Shown one piece after another: positions 1-9,504 of a stretch of 64,000 nt of DNA. A model generated the notes under the pieces. That model was not told the DNA's origin. It made no database searches and saw only the letters and a list, made by a program, of their open reading frames with translations. The DNA comes from Gammaproteobacteria bacterium (GTDB lineage: Bacteria; Pseudomonadota; Gammaproteobacteria; Eutrophobiales; Eutrophobiaceae). Where the stretch lies: positions 315,001-379,000 of the forward strand of contig WLWS01000005.1 of the NCBI GenBank assembly GCA_012103475.1, read 5' to 3'. Position 1 is the stretch's first letter. Each line of letters opens with the position of its first letter. The position numbers and the translations under genes are program-made.

Positions 1-548
1 TCAAGTCCGCGGACATTACTTTGAGGCAATTGGTAGCGCGTTCGCAGACCTGTCCAGCCATCATCCCGATCCATAAATTCATTGCTGAACGCAAATGCCA
101 GATCAGGATGCCTCTGTAAATCCGAAATCCTGCTGATGTTTAGTGACTCGGCTACCTGCTCCAGCATTCCCATAACATAAGTATTGTTAAACCCTATTCG
201 CTCAGTCATGCCGATTCCAAGATCTTCAAGAGCCGCACGTAACTCAAGATCAGATTCAATCTTCTTTCCGGCCAGCATTTCAGCGCTCAAGGTTCCTGTG
301 TACTCTGGATAAGCCGCGATTTCACCAGTTAACAAAGCCGTCCACAAAATTCGTGAGCCACCCAGGTTGACCTCGTGTCTGACGACGATTCCGCTGGAGT
401 CCAGTATCTGTGTCGCAATTTCGGCAAGAATAATATTTTCCGTGAAATTTTTTGAGGCAATCACTTTTTCTGCGGCACTTGCTGATGGCAGTATCAGAAT
501 CGACGCTAGCAAAGCGGCCAGATAATCTATCGAGAAGAATCTTCTCAT
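1..548 (-). CDS. Osmoprotectant (glycine betaine/choline-type) ABC transporter substrate-binding protein, 3' end outside window
   Basis: Periplasmic ligand-binding component of a quaternary-amine ABC importer; it would deliver glycine betaine, choline or a similar osmolyte to the membrane complex. The start (ATG at 546-548) follows directly from the ATPase gene: the two overlap as ATGA, implying translational coupling. The N-terminus is a signal peptide of about 25 residues ending in an ASA-type cleavage site, followed by the family's opening segment (VIASKNFTEN..LAEIATQIL) and the GEIAAYPEYTGT stretch typical of OpuAC/OpuCC-like binding proteins. About 182 residues are visible; the gene runs off the left edge. 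A fused permease domain beyond the edge cannot be excluded. Confidence 0.8.
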   Translation of the reverse strand, partial: MRRFFSIDYLAALLASILILPSASAAEKVIASKNFTENIILAEIATQILDSSGIVVRHEVNLGGSRILWTALLTGEIAAYPEYTGTLSAEMLAGKKIESDLELRAALEDLGIGMTERIGFNNTYVMGMLEQVAESLNISRISDLQRHPDLAFAFSNEFMDRDDGWTGLRTRYQLPQSNVRGL

Positions 549-1297
549 TCGGCAACAGCCTCGTTGTCTTCAAATTTATGCCGCTGTGCATTGATGAAGC
601 AGGTAACAAATTCATCAGCTGGCTTGTGAGTCAGATCTGAAATAGTTCCTCGTTGCACAACTTTACCCTGCTTAAGCAGAATTAACTCATCGCCAAAGAA
701 TGCAGCTTCTCCGATATCGTGAGTCACCATCAATACCGATTTATTAAGCCGGGCAAATATTTTTTTTAAGTCATTTTGTAAATCAAAGCGAATCATCGGG
801 TCCAGAGCTCCGAGTGGTTCGTCCATCAGCAGCAAATCGGGGTCCAGCATCAGCGCACGCATCAGACTGATCCTTTGCCTCTGCCCACCAGAGAGCTCGG
901 CCGGATAACGACTTAGATAATCGTCAGATAATTGCACCAGATCCAACAATTCACCGATACGCGCGTCGATACGCGGCTCTTCCCAATTAAGAAACTTTGC
1001 CATGATGCTGATGTTGGCTTTGGCAGTCATGTGCGGAAACAAACCACCTTCCTGAATAACGTAGCCCAGACGCAGGCGCAGAGCCGGCAATGTAAGTGTC
1101 GAGAGCAATTCTCCGTCAATAAGAATCTCGCCGGAATCGGGCTGAAGCAGACCGGTAACCAGACGCAGTAAGGTTGATTTACCGCAACCACTGGGGCCGA
1201 TAACCACTGTTGTCTGACCTTGTTCGACCGAACCTGAGAATGGGTATAATCCCTGTTCTTTGCCGTAACGCTTGGATATATTATTCAGCTTGAGCAC
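545..1297 (-). CDS. ABC transporter ATP-binding protein (osmoprotectant uptake type)
   Basis: Cytoplasmic ATPase that powers the importer whose binding protein follows it. All nucleotide-binding elements are present in 250 residues: Walker A GPSGCGKST at about 34-42, Q-loop near 82, signature LSGGQ at about 135-139, Walker B LLLMDEP at about 155-161 and the switch histidine near 193. It resembles OpuCA/ProV-type ATPases but lacks the C-terminal CBS pair of the osmosensing versions, so gating by ionic strength through CBS domains is not expected. It overlaps the downstream gene by 4 bases. The substrate is inferred from the neighbour, not from the ATPase itself. Confidence 0.88.
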   Translation of the reverse strand: MLKLNNISKRYGKEQGLYPFSGSVEQGQTTVVIGPSGCGKSTLLRLVTGLLQPDSGEILIDGELLSTLTLPALRLRLGYVIQEGGLFPHMTAKANISIMAKFLNWEEPRIDARIGELLDLVQLSDDYLSRYPAELSGGQRQRISLMRALMLDPDLLLMDEPLGALDPMIRFDLQNDLKKIFARLNKSVLMVTHDIGEAAFFGDELILLKQGKVVQRGTISDLTHKPADEFVTCFINAQRHKFEDNEAVAE

Positions 1298-1377
1298 AGC
1301 ATTTATTGTGTTTTGGGCCGGAGATGTCTGTCTACTATATCAGGACAAGCTGATTTTATAAGGGTACATTGTTGATT

Positions 1378-2778
1378 ATGGATAAAAATGAAGATGAGCA
1401 AATGTTTGAAGCGTTTCAATTAAAAATGAAAGATGCTCAGCTGCCCGAAATTGCCATTGCTAATTTTGCCAGCCATTATCAACAACTTCTGCAAGGTTCC
1501 AGGGGTGAGATTGCAGAACATGATATTGAAGCGGTAGGCAAAATCCCTGACGCGGACAGTCTCTCAGTAAAATACCAGGACATTGGTCAAGCAAATCTGA
1601 ACTCGACGGTATTAATAAAATTGAACGGTGGTCTGGGCACATCGATGGGCCTGGATCGGGCAAAATCACTTATTCAGGTCAGAGACAGGCTGTCTTTTCT
1701 CGATATTATTGCAAAACACGCTATTCATTCTGATGTACCTTTGCTGCTAATGAACAGTGTTAATACCCGGGATGATTCGATCGAGGCACTGAAACATTAT
1801 TCAAGCCTGGCGAAAGCCGGGCTGGCTCTGGATTTCCTCCAGCACAAAGTTCCGAAGGTGACACAGTCGGATCTTAGTCCGGCAAGTCACTCAACAGATC
1901 CCCAACTTGAATGGTGCCCACCCGGGCATGGTGATATTTACATCGCTTTACAGACCAGCGGCATACTTGAAAGCTTGCTCAATTCAAATTATCGCTATGC
2001 TCTAATCTCCAACTCTGACAACCTCGGCGCCACACTGGACACCTCCCTGCTCGGTTATATGATCGATGAGAAGATTCCTTTTTTGATGGAAGTAACCGAT
2101 CGAAGCGAAGCCGATAAAAAGGGCGGTCATCTGGCTAAACGTGCTGATGGTCAATTTGTTTTACGGGAGTCAGCGCAATGTCCGCAGGAAGATAAGCTCT
2201 CTTTTGAAGATATTCACAAACATCGCTTTTTTAACACTAATAATCTCTGGATTGATTTGCAGGCACTGAAAATCAACCTTTATGAAAACAATAACATTGT
2301 CGATTTGCCTCTGATCCGTAACAGCAAAACTCTGGATCCAAGAGACTCGCAATCTGCAGCCGTCTATCAACTGGAAACTGCCATGGGTGCAGCCATACAG
2401 ATATTTAGTGATGCACGTGCTATTTGTGTATCACGACGAAGATTTGCTCCGGTAAAAACGACGAATGATTTGTTATTGCTTCGCTCCGATGTATATGAAT
2501 TGCAGGAAAACTACACACTGGTGAGTCAACTTGCGCACACAGAAATGCCCCTTATTGAGCTCGACTCAACTTACTACAAGTTGATTGATCACTTTGAACA
2601 ACGATTTCCGAATGGTTCCCCCTCCTTGCTCGGCTGCTCCAGGTTACGAGTTCAAGGTGATGTAGTCTTTGGGACGAATGTTGTTATTAAAGGTAATGTC
2701 AGTTTATGCAATGCGAGTTCAAAACAGGCCAGCATCGCCGATAACAGTCTCATCGAAAAAGATATACTCTGGGAGTAG
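1378..2778 (+). CDS. UTP--glucose-1-phosphate uridylyltransferase (eukaryote-like UDPGP family)
   Basis: Makes UDP-glucose from UTP and glucose-1-phosphate, the precursor for glucosylated polysaccharides and UDP-glucuronate. At about 466 residues it belongs to the long UDPGP family (eukaryotic UGP-like) rather than the roughly 300-residue bacterial GalU. The nucleotide-binding signature NGGLGTSMG lies at about residues 83-91, and the VTDRSEADKKGGHL segment and the C-terminal hexapeptide-like GDVVFGTNVVIKGNV beta-helix are visible. I chose the ATG at 1378; an in-frame TTG at 1369 sits closer to an AGGG-type ribosome site and is an alternative. It stands alone on the plus strand, divergent from the ABC genes. 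Confidence 0.87.
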   Translation: MDKNEDEQMFEAFQLKMKDAQLPEIAIANFASHYQQLLQGSRGEIAEHDIEAVGKIPDADSLSVKYQDIGQANLNSTVLIKLNGGLGTSMGLDRAKSLIQVRDRLSFLDIIAKHAIHSDVPLLLMNSVNTRDDSIEALKHYSSLAKAGLALDFLQHKVPKVTQSDLSPASHSTDPQLEWCPPGHGDIYIALQTSGILESLLNSNYRYALISNSDNLGATLDTSLLGYMIDEKIPFLMEVTDRSEADKKGGHLAKRADGQFVLRESAQCPQEDKLSFEDIHKHRFFNTNNLWIDLQALKINLYENNNIVDLPLIRNSKTLDPRDSQSAAVYQLETAMGAAIQIFSDARAICVSRRRFAPVKTTNDLLLLRSDVYELQENYTLVSQLAHTEMPLIELDSTYYKLIDHFEQRFPNGSPSLLGCSRLRVQGDVVFGTNVVIKGNVSLCNASSKQASIADNSLIEKDILWE

Positions 2779-2806
2779 CTATTTTAGTACTTGCTTGAGA
2801 GTTGAA

Positions 2807-3442
2807 TTATTCTTCATCTTTAATAGCAAAGCGCGACCAGAGTGACTGCCCAAGTAAACGGGCTTCTTTCAATTGTTCTTCCGAAAGATCAAATTCCATT
2901 TCTTCAAGCAGTGTTTCTGCCGCATCTATACCGCTTCCGACGACGACGTGAATCCAGGCATAAGCTTTGACGGGATCCGGCTCGACGCCAGCGCCATCAA
3001 GATACATTTCTCCTAACGCAAATTGCGCGTTTACCTGTCCTTGTCGGGCTGCTTTTTGATACCAGATAAAAGCCTTTTCATCTGATTGTCCTGTGCCTCT
3101 GCCTTCTATACACATCTCCGCGTAATTAAATTGCGCGTAGGCATCGCCCTGTTCCGCTGCTTTTAAGTACCATTGCACTGCTTTCTCATCATTCTGCTCT
3201 GTACCGGCACCGTTAAGAAACAACCATGCCAAATGAGCCTGGGCCTGCATCTCACCTGCCTCTGCCAATGGTAAAAGCAGCTTGAAAGCACTCTTATAAC
3301 TACCAGCCTCGAATGCCCTGTTCGCCGCTCGCATGTCAGCACAAACAAGAACCGGAGCAAATACCAATACAAAGATCGTAAGCAGAGCCGAGGCTCTGCT
3401 ACAGTCAAACAAATCTTTCCTATCCGGCCGGAATTGTCGCAA
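2807..3442 (-). CDS. Sel1-repeat (TPR-like) periplasmic protein
   Basis: A 211-residue protein with a hydrophobic N-terminal segment (about 17-35) that looks like a signal peptide or anchor, then three to four Sel1-like repeats of about 36 residues (A..LA.LF..G.G.....KA..WY.KAAEQGDA.AQ) spanning roughly residues 40-175. Such proteins are usually helical scaffolds for protein-protein contacts; no enzyme motif is visible. The start overlaps the end of the upstream GST gene by 23 bases, so the two are probably cotranscribed. The specific partner or process is unknown. Confidence 0.8.
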   Translation of the reverse strand: MRQFRPDRKDLFDCSRASALLTIFVLVFAPVLVCADMRAANRAFEAGSYKSAFKLLLPLAEAGEMQAQAHLAWLFLNGAGTEQNDEKAVQWYLKAAEQGDAYAQFNYAEMCIEGRGTGQSDEKAFIWYQKAARQGQVNAQFALGEMYLDGAGVEPDPVKAYAWIHVVVGSGIDAAETLLEEMEFDLSEEQLKEARLLGQSLWSRFAIKDEE

Positions 3443-4049
3443 GTGCAGCTTTCCAGTGATCTGTTGCCAGCATTTCAGCTGCCCAGCGTTTTATTTCCTC
3501 ATAGTCCTGCATGGGAAAAGAAGCGGCTTCGGCATGAACCAACCAGGTAACAATGGAATAATCGGCAATACTTTCTGTGCTGCCAAGTACGTATTGTTTT
3601 CCTGCAAGCTGGTCATTCAGAACAGTGAAAAAACGATGGAAATCTTCAGCCGCATTTTCAATTTTAGCTGCATCCGGCTCACCAATACCCATCATAGGCT
3701 TGACCAGATTTTCAAATGTATATACACCACAGGCCGGGCCAAAGTGCGCTGTCTTCCAGAACATCCACTGCGCCATTTGCACACGTAGCTTCGCATCTTC
3801 AGGAATCAAATTAGCGTCTCCGGCTTGCTGAGCCAGATAGAGCATAATCGCTGATGATTCCCACAACGAAAAACCATCATCAACCAGTGTGGGTATCTTG
3901 TGATTCGGGTTCAATTTGACAAATTCCGGCTGCATATGCCCACCACCTGGTAAATCAACTGGAATGACCTCAAGTTCGATACCGCAGCGATTAGCTACAG
4001 CCTGACAGCACAATGAATTAGGGGATGGAGGAAAAACGTATAGTTGCAT
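3420..4049 (-). CDS. Glutathione S-transferase family protein
   Basis: A 209-residue cytosolic GST. The N-terminal thioredoxin-like domain has PPSPNSLC at about residues 8-15, where the catalytic Ser/Cys is expected, the cis-proline segment HKIPTLVDDG at about 50-59 and the glutathione-binding ES pair in WESSAIMLYLA at about 63-73. The all-helical C-terminal domain follows with the N-capping motif IADYSIVTW. The substrate cannot be assigned. The end overlaps the Sel1-repeat gene by 23 bases and the metallo-hydrolase gene lies 40 bases upstream on the same strand, so a small operon is likely. Confidence 0.88.
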   Translation of the reverse strand: MQLYVFPPSPNSLCCQAVANRCGIELEVIPVDLPGGGHMQPEFVKLNPNHKIPTLVDDGFSLWESSAIMLYLAQQAGDANLIPEDAKLRVQMAQWMFWKTAHFGPACGVYTFENLVKPMMGIGEPDAAKIENAAEDFHRFFTVLNDQLAGKQYVLGSTESIADYSIVTWLVHAEAASFPMQDYEEIKRWAAEMLATDHWKAALATIPAG

Positions 4050-4089
4050 GGCAGAATCCTTATGTTTATATGAAATTAGTAACAGCTTC

Positions 4090-4725
4090 TTATTTATCTG
4101 AGAGAAACGGGTTGGTCAAGCGCTCATAACCGAAAGTCGAACCCGGACCGTGTCCCGGCAAGAATTGAACTTCATCACCAAGCGGCCATAGTTTCTCCCT
4201 GATAGAACGAATAAGTGTAGCGTGATCGCCTTTTGGGAAATCTGTACGTCCGATCGAGCCTTGAAACAGGACATCACCGACTATGGCTATCTGAAGGCCT
4301 GACTGATAAAAGACGACATGTCCCGGAGTATGACCGGGGCAATGATAAACATCCAGACTGATTTGACCAATCTCAACAGTATCACCCTGTGATAGCCAGC
4401 GATCAGGTTGAAAGGGTCGTACAGCAGGAAAATTAAACATACGGGCCTGCTCCTCCAGCATGTCTATCCAGAACTGATCGTCCCGGTGTGGACCTTCAAT
4501 CGGTATAGCCAGTTTTTCTGACAACTCCGCCGCGCCACCGGCATGATCGATATGCGCATGAGTAAGAAAAATCTTCTTTATTTCCACCTGTTCTTCGTTG
4601 GCAATCGCAATGATACGGTCAAGCTCACCACCAGGGTCAACAACGGCTGCCACCTTACTCGGCTCGCAGATCAGCATGGAACAGTTTTGTTGAAAAGGTG
4701 TAACCGGGATGACTCTGATTTTCAT
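4090..4725 (-). CDS. Metallo-beta-lactamase-fold hydrolase (glyoxalase II-like)
   Basis: A 211-residue zinc hydrolase. The metal-binding HxHxDH is seen as THAHIDH at residues 55-61, with further ligands in CPGHTPGHV (about 133-141), GDVLFQGSIGRTDFP (about 161-175) and the C-terminal LPGHGP. This matches the small YcbL/GloB-like subfamily that hydrolyses thioesters such as S-lactoylglutathione, although no substrate residue proves that here. Its position next to a GST gene fits glutathione-linked detoxification (inference). It is separated by about 20 bases from the methyltransferase-like gene upstream on the same strand. Confidence 0.87.
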   Translation of the reverse strand: MKIRVIPVTPFQQNCSMLICEPSKVAAVVDPGGELDRIIAIANEEQVEIKKIFLTHAHIDHAGGAAELSEKLAIPIEGPHRDDQFWIDMLEEQARMFNFPAVRPFQPDRWLSQGDTVEIGQISLDVYHCPGHTPGHVVFYQSGLQIAIVGDVLFQGSIGRTDFPKGDHATLIRSIREKLWPLGDEVQFLPGHGPGSTFGYERLTNPFLSDK

Positions 4726-4744
4726 GACGATCGATTCTGTATGT

Positions 4745-5503
4745 TCAGGAAACTATGCTGACATTGCGAATATTGTAGCGCAATTTTTTACTATGCAGTG
4801 CCTGAGCCAGAACCGGATTGCTCATTACATTGGCTCTTAAGCGGGCTGCATCTGTATCAAGTCTGACAAACGCACCTACAATATTGTCTAGCTGAACGTT
4901 AGAAAGCCTAAAAGCGGCAGAAAACTGCCTGGCGATAGTTAAATCCTGAAAGTAAGCCGACTTCCTGAATTCTTCAGTTGACGCGAAGTTGATAACAAGA
5001 CGACCTGTTTCGGAAAGATTAGTCAGGAGCAATGTAAACCAGTCTGTATCTGCTTCGAGTGCACGCACCGGTTCCTTACCTTTATTAGTGAACAAGTCAT
5101 CAATGATCAAATCAAAAGAACTGCCCTTATAATGCTGAAGCCATTCTCTGGCTTCAGCATTATGTAAATCAACCGGTATCGTTTCGATATTGAAAAATCG
5201 ATTCGCCAGCTCTAGATGAACAGGGTCGAGTTCAACACCGCATATATTTTCCACATCCAACAAATGATGGAGCTGCAATATCGATGCGCCGCCTCCCACG
5301 CCCAGCATCAGAATTCGACGGACTGATTCCGGCTGATAAAAAAATGCAAGCAGAATGAGTAGGTCCCAAATACTACCCGTGACCAGTTTGGCAGGATTAA
5401 ACTCACTGTGACAGACTCCATTCGTGTACAAACGTCTGGTTTTACCGGCACTACGTATCTGGTAGAGCGAGCCACCAATCTTTTTTTGCCAAATTACAGC
5501 CAT
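4745..5503 (-). CDS. Spermidine synthase-like / class I SAM-fold protein
   Basis: A 252-residue protein with a Rossmann SAM-binding core: motif I ILMLGVGGGAS near residues 87-97, an acidic ribose-binding segment CGVELDPVHLELA near 112-124, and FDLIIDDLF near 151-159. This is the layout of spermidine-synthase-like proteins. The aminopropyl-donor contacts of true SpeE are not clearly conserved, so polyamine synthesis is not claimed; it could be a methyltransferase on an unknown substrate. Transcription diverges from the truncated haemoglobin gene, whose start is about 55 bases away. Confidence 0.72.
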   Translation of the reverse strand: MAVIWQKKIGGSLYQIRSAGKTRRLYTNGVCHSEFNPAKLVTGSIWDLLILLAFFYQPESVRRILMLGVGGGASILQLHHLLDVENICGVELDPVHLELANRFFNIETIPVDLHNAEAREWLQHYKGSSFDLIIDDLFTNKGKEPVRALEADTDWFTLLLTNLSETGRLVINFASTEEFRKSAYFQDLTIARQFSAAFRLSNVQLDNIVGAFVRLDTDAARLRANVMSNPVLAQALHSKKLRYNIRNVSIVS

Positions 5504-5557
5504 ACAGCGAGAATGTTAAAAATTATCAACAACAGGGTTTATGGAAATTTATCAAGT

Positions 5558-5959
5558 ATGAAAAAACAGACATTTGGCGTCGGTGATGCATCATACCAGG
5601 CAGCGGGCGGCATTGACGGCATTCAGAAACTGGTTAGCTGTTTTTATGACCTGATGGATAGTCTACCCGAATCGCAGAATATTCGCGCCATGCACAGGAA
5701 AGATCTGAAAATCGCCAGAAGCCGACTCGCCTTATTCCTGAGTGGCTGGTTAGGCGGCCCGAAACTGTATCAGGAACAGGTAGGCTCGATAAGTATTCCG
5801 GGTTTTCATCGTCGCTTTGATATCGGCAGTGCCGAAAAAGAGGCCTGGTTGAATTGCATGGCAAAAGCTATTGCCGAGCAGCGATATTCTGATGAATTTA
5901 AAAACTACCTGTTAGAGCAATTATCAATTCCGGCAGAGCGCTGTCGTATTCGCGACTAA
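5558..5959 (+). CDS. Group II truncated haemoglobin
   Basis: A small haem protein of 133 residues with a 2-over-2 globin fold, likely handling oxygen, NO or redox stress in the cytoplasm. Visible family features are FGVGDASYQAAGG at the N-terminus, the B10 tyrosine in CFYDLMD (Y30), GWLGGP at about 63-68, the proximal haem histidine in IPGFHRRF (H84) and the group II G8 tryptophan in EAWLNCM (W97). The open frame extends upstream, but the conserved domain begins right after the ATG at 5558, so I chose it; an ATG at 5514 would overlap more of the divergent intergenic space. It ends one base before the convergent DsbA-like gene. Confidence 0.88.
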   Translation: MKKQTFGVGDASYQAAGGIDGIQKLVSCFYDLMDSLPESQNIRAMHRKDLKIARSRLALFLSGWLGGPKLYQEQVGSISIPGFHRRFDIGSAEKEAWLNCMAKAIAEQRYSDEFKNYLLEQLSIPAERCRIRD

Positions 5960-5960
5960 A

Positions 5961-6572
5961 CTACATGACAGCCCGGATAGCATTTAGCATTGGCTCATAA
6001 TCGATGTAATCAACCTTAATCGCATGTCTTTTTTCTGCTGTATCCAGAACAAGAGATGGAAAGCCAGTTACCCCGTATTCGCTCGTGACCCGGAGCTGTC
6101 TTTGTAATTCCGCCTCTGTTTCCCCGGATTTTAAATCGATTTCATATCGATCGACATCCAGCCCAAGTCCAGTCGCGATTTCAATAAGCGTTGAATAATC
6201 GGACGGGTTTTTTGCCTCCAGATAGTATGCCCTTTGTATTGCCTGTGTCATTGCGTCATCGTATCCTGCTCCCTGCTTACCAGCGGCAATCACTCCCCTG
6301 CAGCCTGGCCAGGTAGACCGACGGGGTTCGCAGCTGGTCCAGAAATCGTAATTAAAACGAGTAGCCGGCACCACTTCCTGAATGCGACGCCAATGATGCT
6401 GAATGGTCTGTTGCATAGCCTCGGACATCACGGCATCTTCGTCTGGAGCCAGACCACCGAGTATATTCACCATTGTCAGATCCACAGGAATCGCCTCTTT
6501 CAGTTTCTGTAGTTTGGGTCTGAAGGCATAGCACCAACTGCACATCGGATCGTGAAAATAATATAATTTCAT
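5961..6572 (-). CDS. DsbA-family thioredoxin-fold protein
   Basis: A 203-residue cytosolic protein (no signal peptide) with the redox motif CSWC at residues 11-14 directly after the first beta strand, a helical insertion, and the cis-proline loop GVTGFPSLVL near 168-177. This is the FrnE/2-hydroxychromene-isomerase-like branch of the DsbA superfamily, whose members act as cytoplasmic disulfide oxidoreductases or glutathione-dependent isomerases. Substrate is not predictable. It converges on the truncated haemoglobin gene with a single base between the stops; the pairing suggests a common redox role (inference). Confidence 0.85.
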   Translation of the reverse strand: MKLYYFHDPMCSWCYAFRPKLQKLKEAIPVDLTMVNILGGLAPDEDAVMSEAMQQTIQHHWRRIQEVVPATRFNYDFWTSCEPRRSTWPGCRGVIAAGKQGAGYDDAMTQAIQRAYYLEAKNPSDYSTLIEIATGLGLDVDRYEIDLKSGETEAELQRQLRVTSEYGVTGFPSLVLDTAEKRHAIKVDYIDYEPMLNAIRAVM

Positions 6573-6630
6573 CAGTTTGTTTTCGCTTTTTAAACTTGTT
6601 CATAGTTCAATGGATGTACTATATTACATT

Positions 6631-9471
6631 ATGAAACGAATTAATTTGATCTCAATAAGACCTGTGTTTACCAAATCATTGCTCGTCACTTTGTTGCTAC
6701 CGCTGCTGCTGACTTTTTCCTTTCGGGTGCATTCACAAAATTTTGATAATGCCGACGATTATTATGAGGACGCCTTGCTCCTTTATAAGAAGAAAGATTT
6801 TAGTACGGCAATTATTCAATTAAAAAATGCTCTACAACTTAATGAGAAACATTTGCCAGCGAAGATTCTTCTGGGAGAAGCCTATCTGGGTTCAGGAGAA
6901 GCGCAGGCGGCATAAGTACAACTACAACGAGCCAGACAACAAGGCGCAGATGAAAATCTGGTTGCTGTACCAATTGCAAATACACTATTGAGCCAAAAAA
7001 AATATCGCGAGCTGAAAGACTATGTTGCCAGAGCCAGACGCGCGTCGGAGGTTGATTCAAAAATACAGGTCATTCTGGGTATCGCTTATGTCCAGCAGGA
7101 AGATTATTCAAAGGCCAAACAGGCTTTTGAAACAGCGCGACGACTGGATTCGAATAACCCGGAGCCATTGTTAGCCCAGGCTAGTCTGGCTATGAGTAAC
7201 AACAAACTCGATGAGGTTAGAAAATTCATCGATGTACTTCGCCCCCTTGCCAGTGGCAGCCCTGACTTATGGATGCTGGAAGGCGATTTGAATATGCGTT
7301 TGAATAATCGAGATCTTGCGCTAGCTGCTTACAATAATATATTACAAAAAAATCCGGATTATGTTTCCGCGAAAATCAGACGCGCCCGAATTTTGCTGGA
7401 TCAAGGAGACTTATCCACTGTTATTTCGGATCTTGAACCTTTATGGGAACAAGAACTGTACGAGCCGGAGGCGATTTATTTGTACGCCACAGCTCTGGCA
7501 AGAAGCGGCGACACAGTGAAAGCAACACAGGTGCTGGAAGAGGCCAGTAGAAAAATTGATTACCTGGGAGCTAATCTGGTTGAGAAACATCCGACACTAG
7601 CTCTGCTCTCTGCCATTATCTCGTTCAAACAGGGTGATCTACTAAAGGCTCTTGAAAGTTGCAAAAAGCTGGTTGAGAAACTACCGAATCACGCGCCAAG
7701 CAGAATGTTATTAGCGAAAATATATACTCAGATGGATCAAGCTGAGAATGTTATTGCCACTCTAAGACCGATATATTTCAGAAGCGAAAACGACCCGGAC
7801 TTTCTCACTTTGTATGGTAAGGCCCAGCTACAACTCGAACAGTACGAGGCCGCCATAAGCTCACTCGAGCGGGCCGCGGAACTTAGCAAGGATGCCAAAC
7901 CTTTACTGTCCGATATTGCTTTGGCAAAAATTGCTATGGGCGAAACAGACAATGCCACAAAAGATTTAAGAACTGCGTTTGACGAGGGAAAATCGGATAC
8001 CAAGTCCGGCGTTTTGCTTGCTTACACCCAAATCTCCGCAGGCGAAATTGACAATGCGGAAAAGACCGCAGAATCATTGTTACAAACAGACCAGGAAAAT
8101 CCAGTTTTACATAACCTGATGGGTACTATCGCCGCAGCGAAAGGTAATCACATGAGAGCGCGGCGGAAATTTAGCGAGGCATTGAGATTCGATCCCGCTT
8201 ATACGCCCGCATTGATGAATCTGATTAAAATTGATATGCGCGAAGGCAAATTGGACGAAGCCAGGATACGACTGGAAGCTTTATTGGCAGACCAGCCAGA
8301 TTCTTTGCAGGCGATGAAAGGGCTGGCTCAAATTGCTGAAAATCTAGGTGACTATGAGTCTGCTGCGTTATGGCTGGAAAAGCTATGGGCCAAACATCCA
8401 GACGCAATTGGCGAAGTACTACAACTCATAATTCTATATCAACGAATGGCACAACTCGATAAAGCCCTGACAATCGCATTAAGATTACGGGAGAAAAATC
8501 CGAAAAACTTCGAAGTTCTAATTACTCTTATCAATACTCAACTTGGTTCGGGCAAAAGACAGGACGCGATCGATACAATCAATCGTAGTTTGCGCTATAC
8601 AATTGATTTCGACATTAATCAATTGCTGGAGCTGGCTAAAAAACAGATTCAGGTCGAAGATACTGAAGGCGCTTACAGCACCTTAAGCAAATGCCTTATT
8701 CAGGAACCAGGATATATTCCTGCCAAGGTTGAATTATTAAAACTCGAAACACAACTCAGAAACTATGAAAAAGCTCTGACTCTGGCAGATGAAATTATAA
8801 ACGCACTGAAAGATTTACCATTAGGTTACAGTTTGCGCGCTGATGTTCTCGTATTCGCAAATCGTAATGAAGAGGCTATAGAAATCTACGAATGGACTAA
8901 TTCTCAATGGCCAAGCACACAGTTATTTTTAAAAATTCTGCAACAGCGTCAGCGACTGGGAAAGAGCAAAGGTGCTCTCAAGCCACTTGAACAATGGGCA
9001 AGGTCGAACCCCGAAGATATAGAAGCCCAGTTTGGTCTTGCCGTCGGCTACATCGATGTCGGTGAGTACGACAAAGCAATAAGCATGCACGAAAAGCTAC
9101 TTAAGTTTCTTCCAGATAATGCATCGATTCATAATAACCTTGCCTGGCTGCTTCAGAATGGAAATTTACCCGGAGCACTTAAACACGCGAAAAAAGCGTT
9201 TGAACTTAGCCCGGAAGATCCTGATATTCTGGATACCTTTGGCTGGGTACTGGCAGAGACTGGGCAACTGGATGAAGGGTTGAGTTACATTAGACAGGCA
9301 CTGTCAAGATCGTCAAAAGAACCTGCCGCTCGTTATCATCTAGCTCTGGTTCTCAACAAAATGAACAGGAAGAACGAAGCACTGGAGACTTTGCGCGAAT
9401 TACTCAAGAGCCATTTGGATTTTCGAGAACTTGGCGAAGCGAAAGCGCTTTTGTCAAAACTGGAAAAATGA
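6631..9471 (+). pseudogene. prsT: PrsT-type TPR protein of the PEP-CTERM/exosortase system, interrupted by an in-frame stop
   Basis: Two open segments in the same frame, up to 6912 and from 6916 onward, are separated only by the ochre codon TAA at 6913-6915. Read through, they give about 946 residues: a signal peptide (hydrophobic run at about 14-29) followed by tandem TPR units from about residue 40 to the end (A..YLGSGE, AYNNILQKNPDY, A.RKFSEALRFDPAY, HNNLAWLLQNG and so on). That matches the PEP-CTERM-system TPR protein PrsT in length and layout. A GAA-to-TAA change would explain the break, as a Glu is expected in the helix. The start codon is uncertain (ATG 6631 or 6610). It may be a true null allele, a read-through case or a base-call error. 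A PEP-CTERM gene lies convergently downstream. Confidence 0.72.
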
Positions 9472-9504
9472 GGAAGCTATGTGTCTTCTTCGAAAAGAAG
9501 GAAG

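Noticed and set aside
4763..4791. Inverted repeat ATTGCG/CGCAAT followed by Ts on the plus strand
   Set aside because: It lies inside the end of the minus-strand methyltransferase-like gene and no plus-strand gene precedes it, so a terminator role is not supported.
5408..5557. Upstream extension of the truncated haemoglobin frame
   Set aside because: It overlaps the start of the divergent methyltransferase-like gene, shows no conserved globin sequence, and the family begins right after ATG 5558.
9485..9500. Small stem CTTCTT/AAGAAG between prsT and the PEP-CTERM gene
   Set aside because: Only six A/T-rich pairs and no U-tract on either strand, so I do not call it a terminator.
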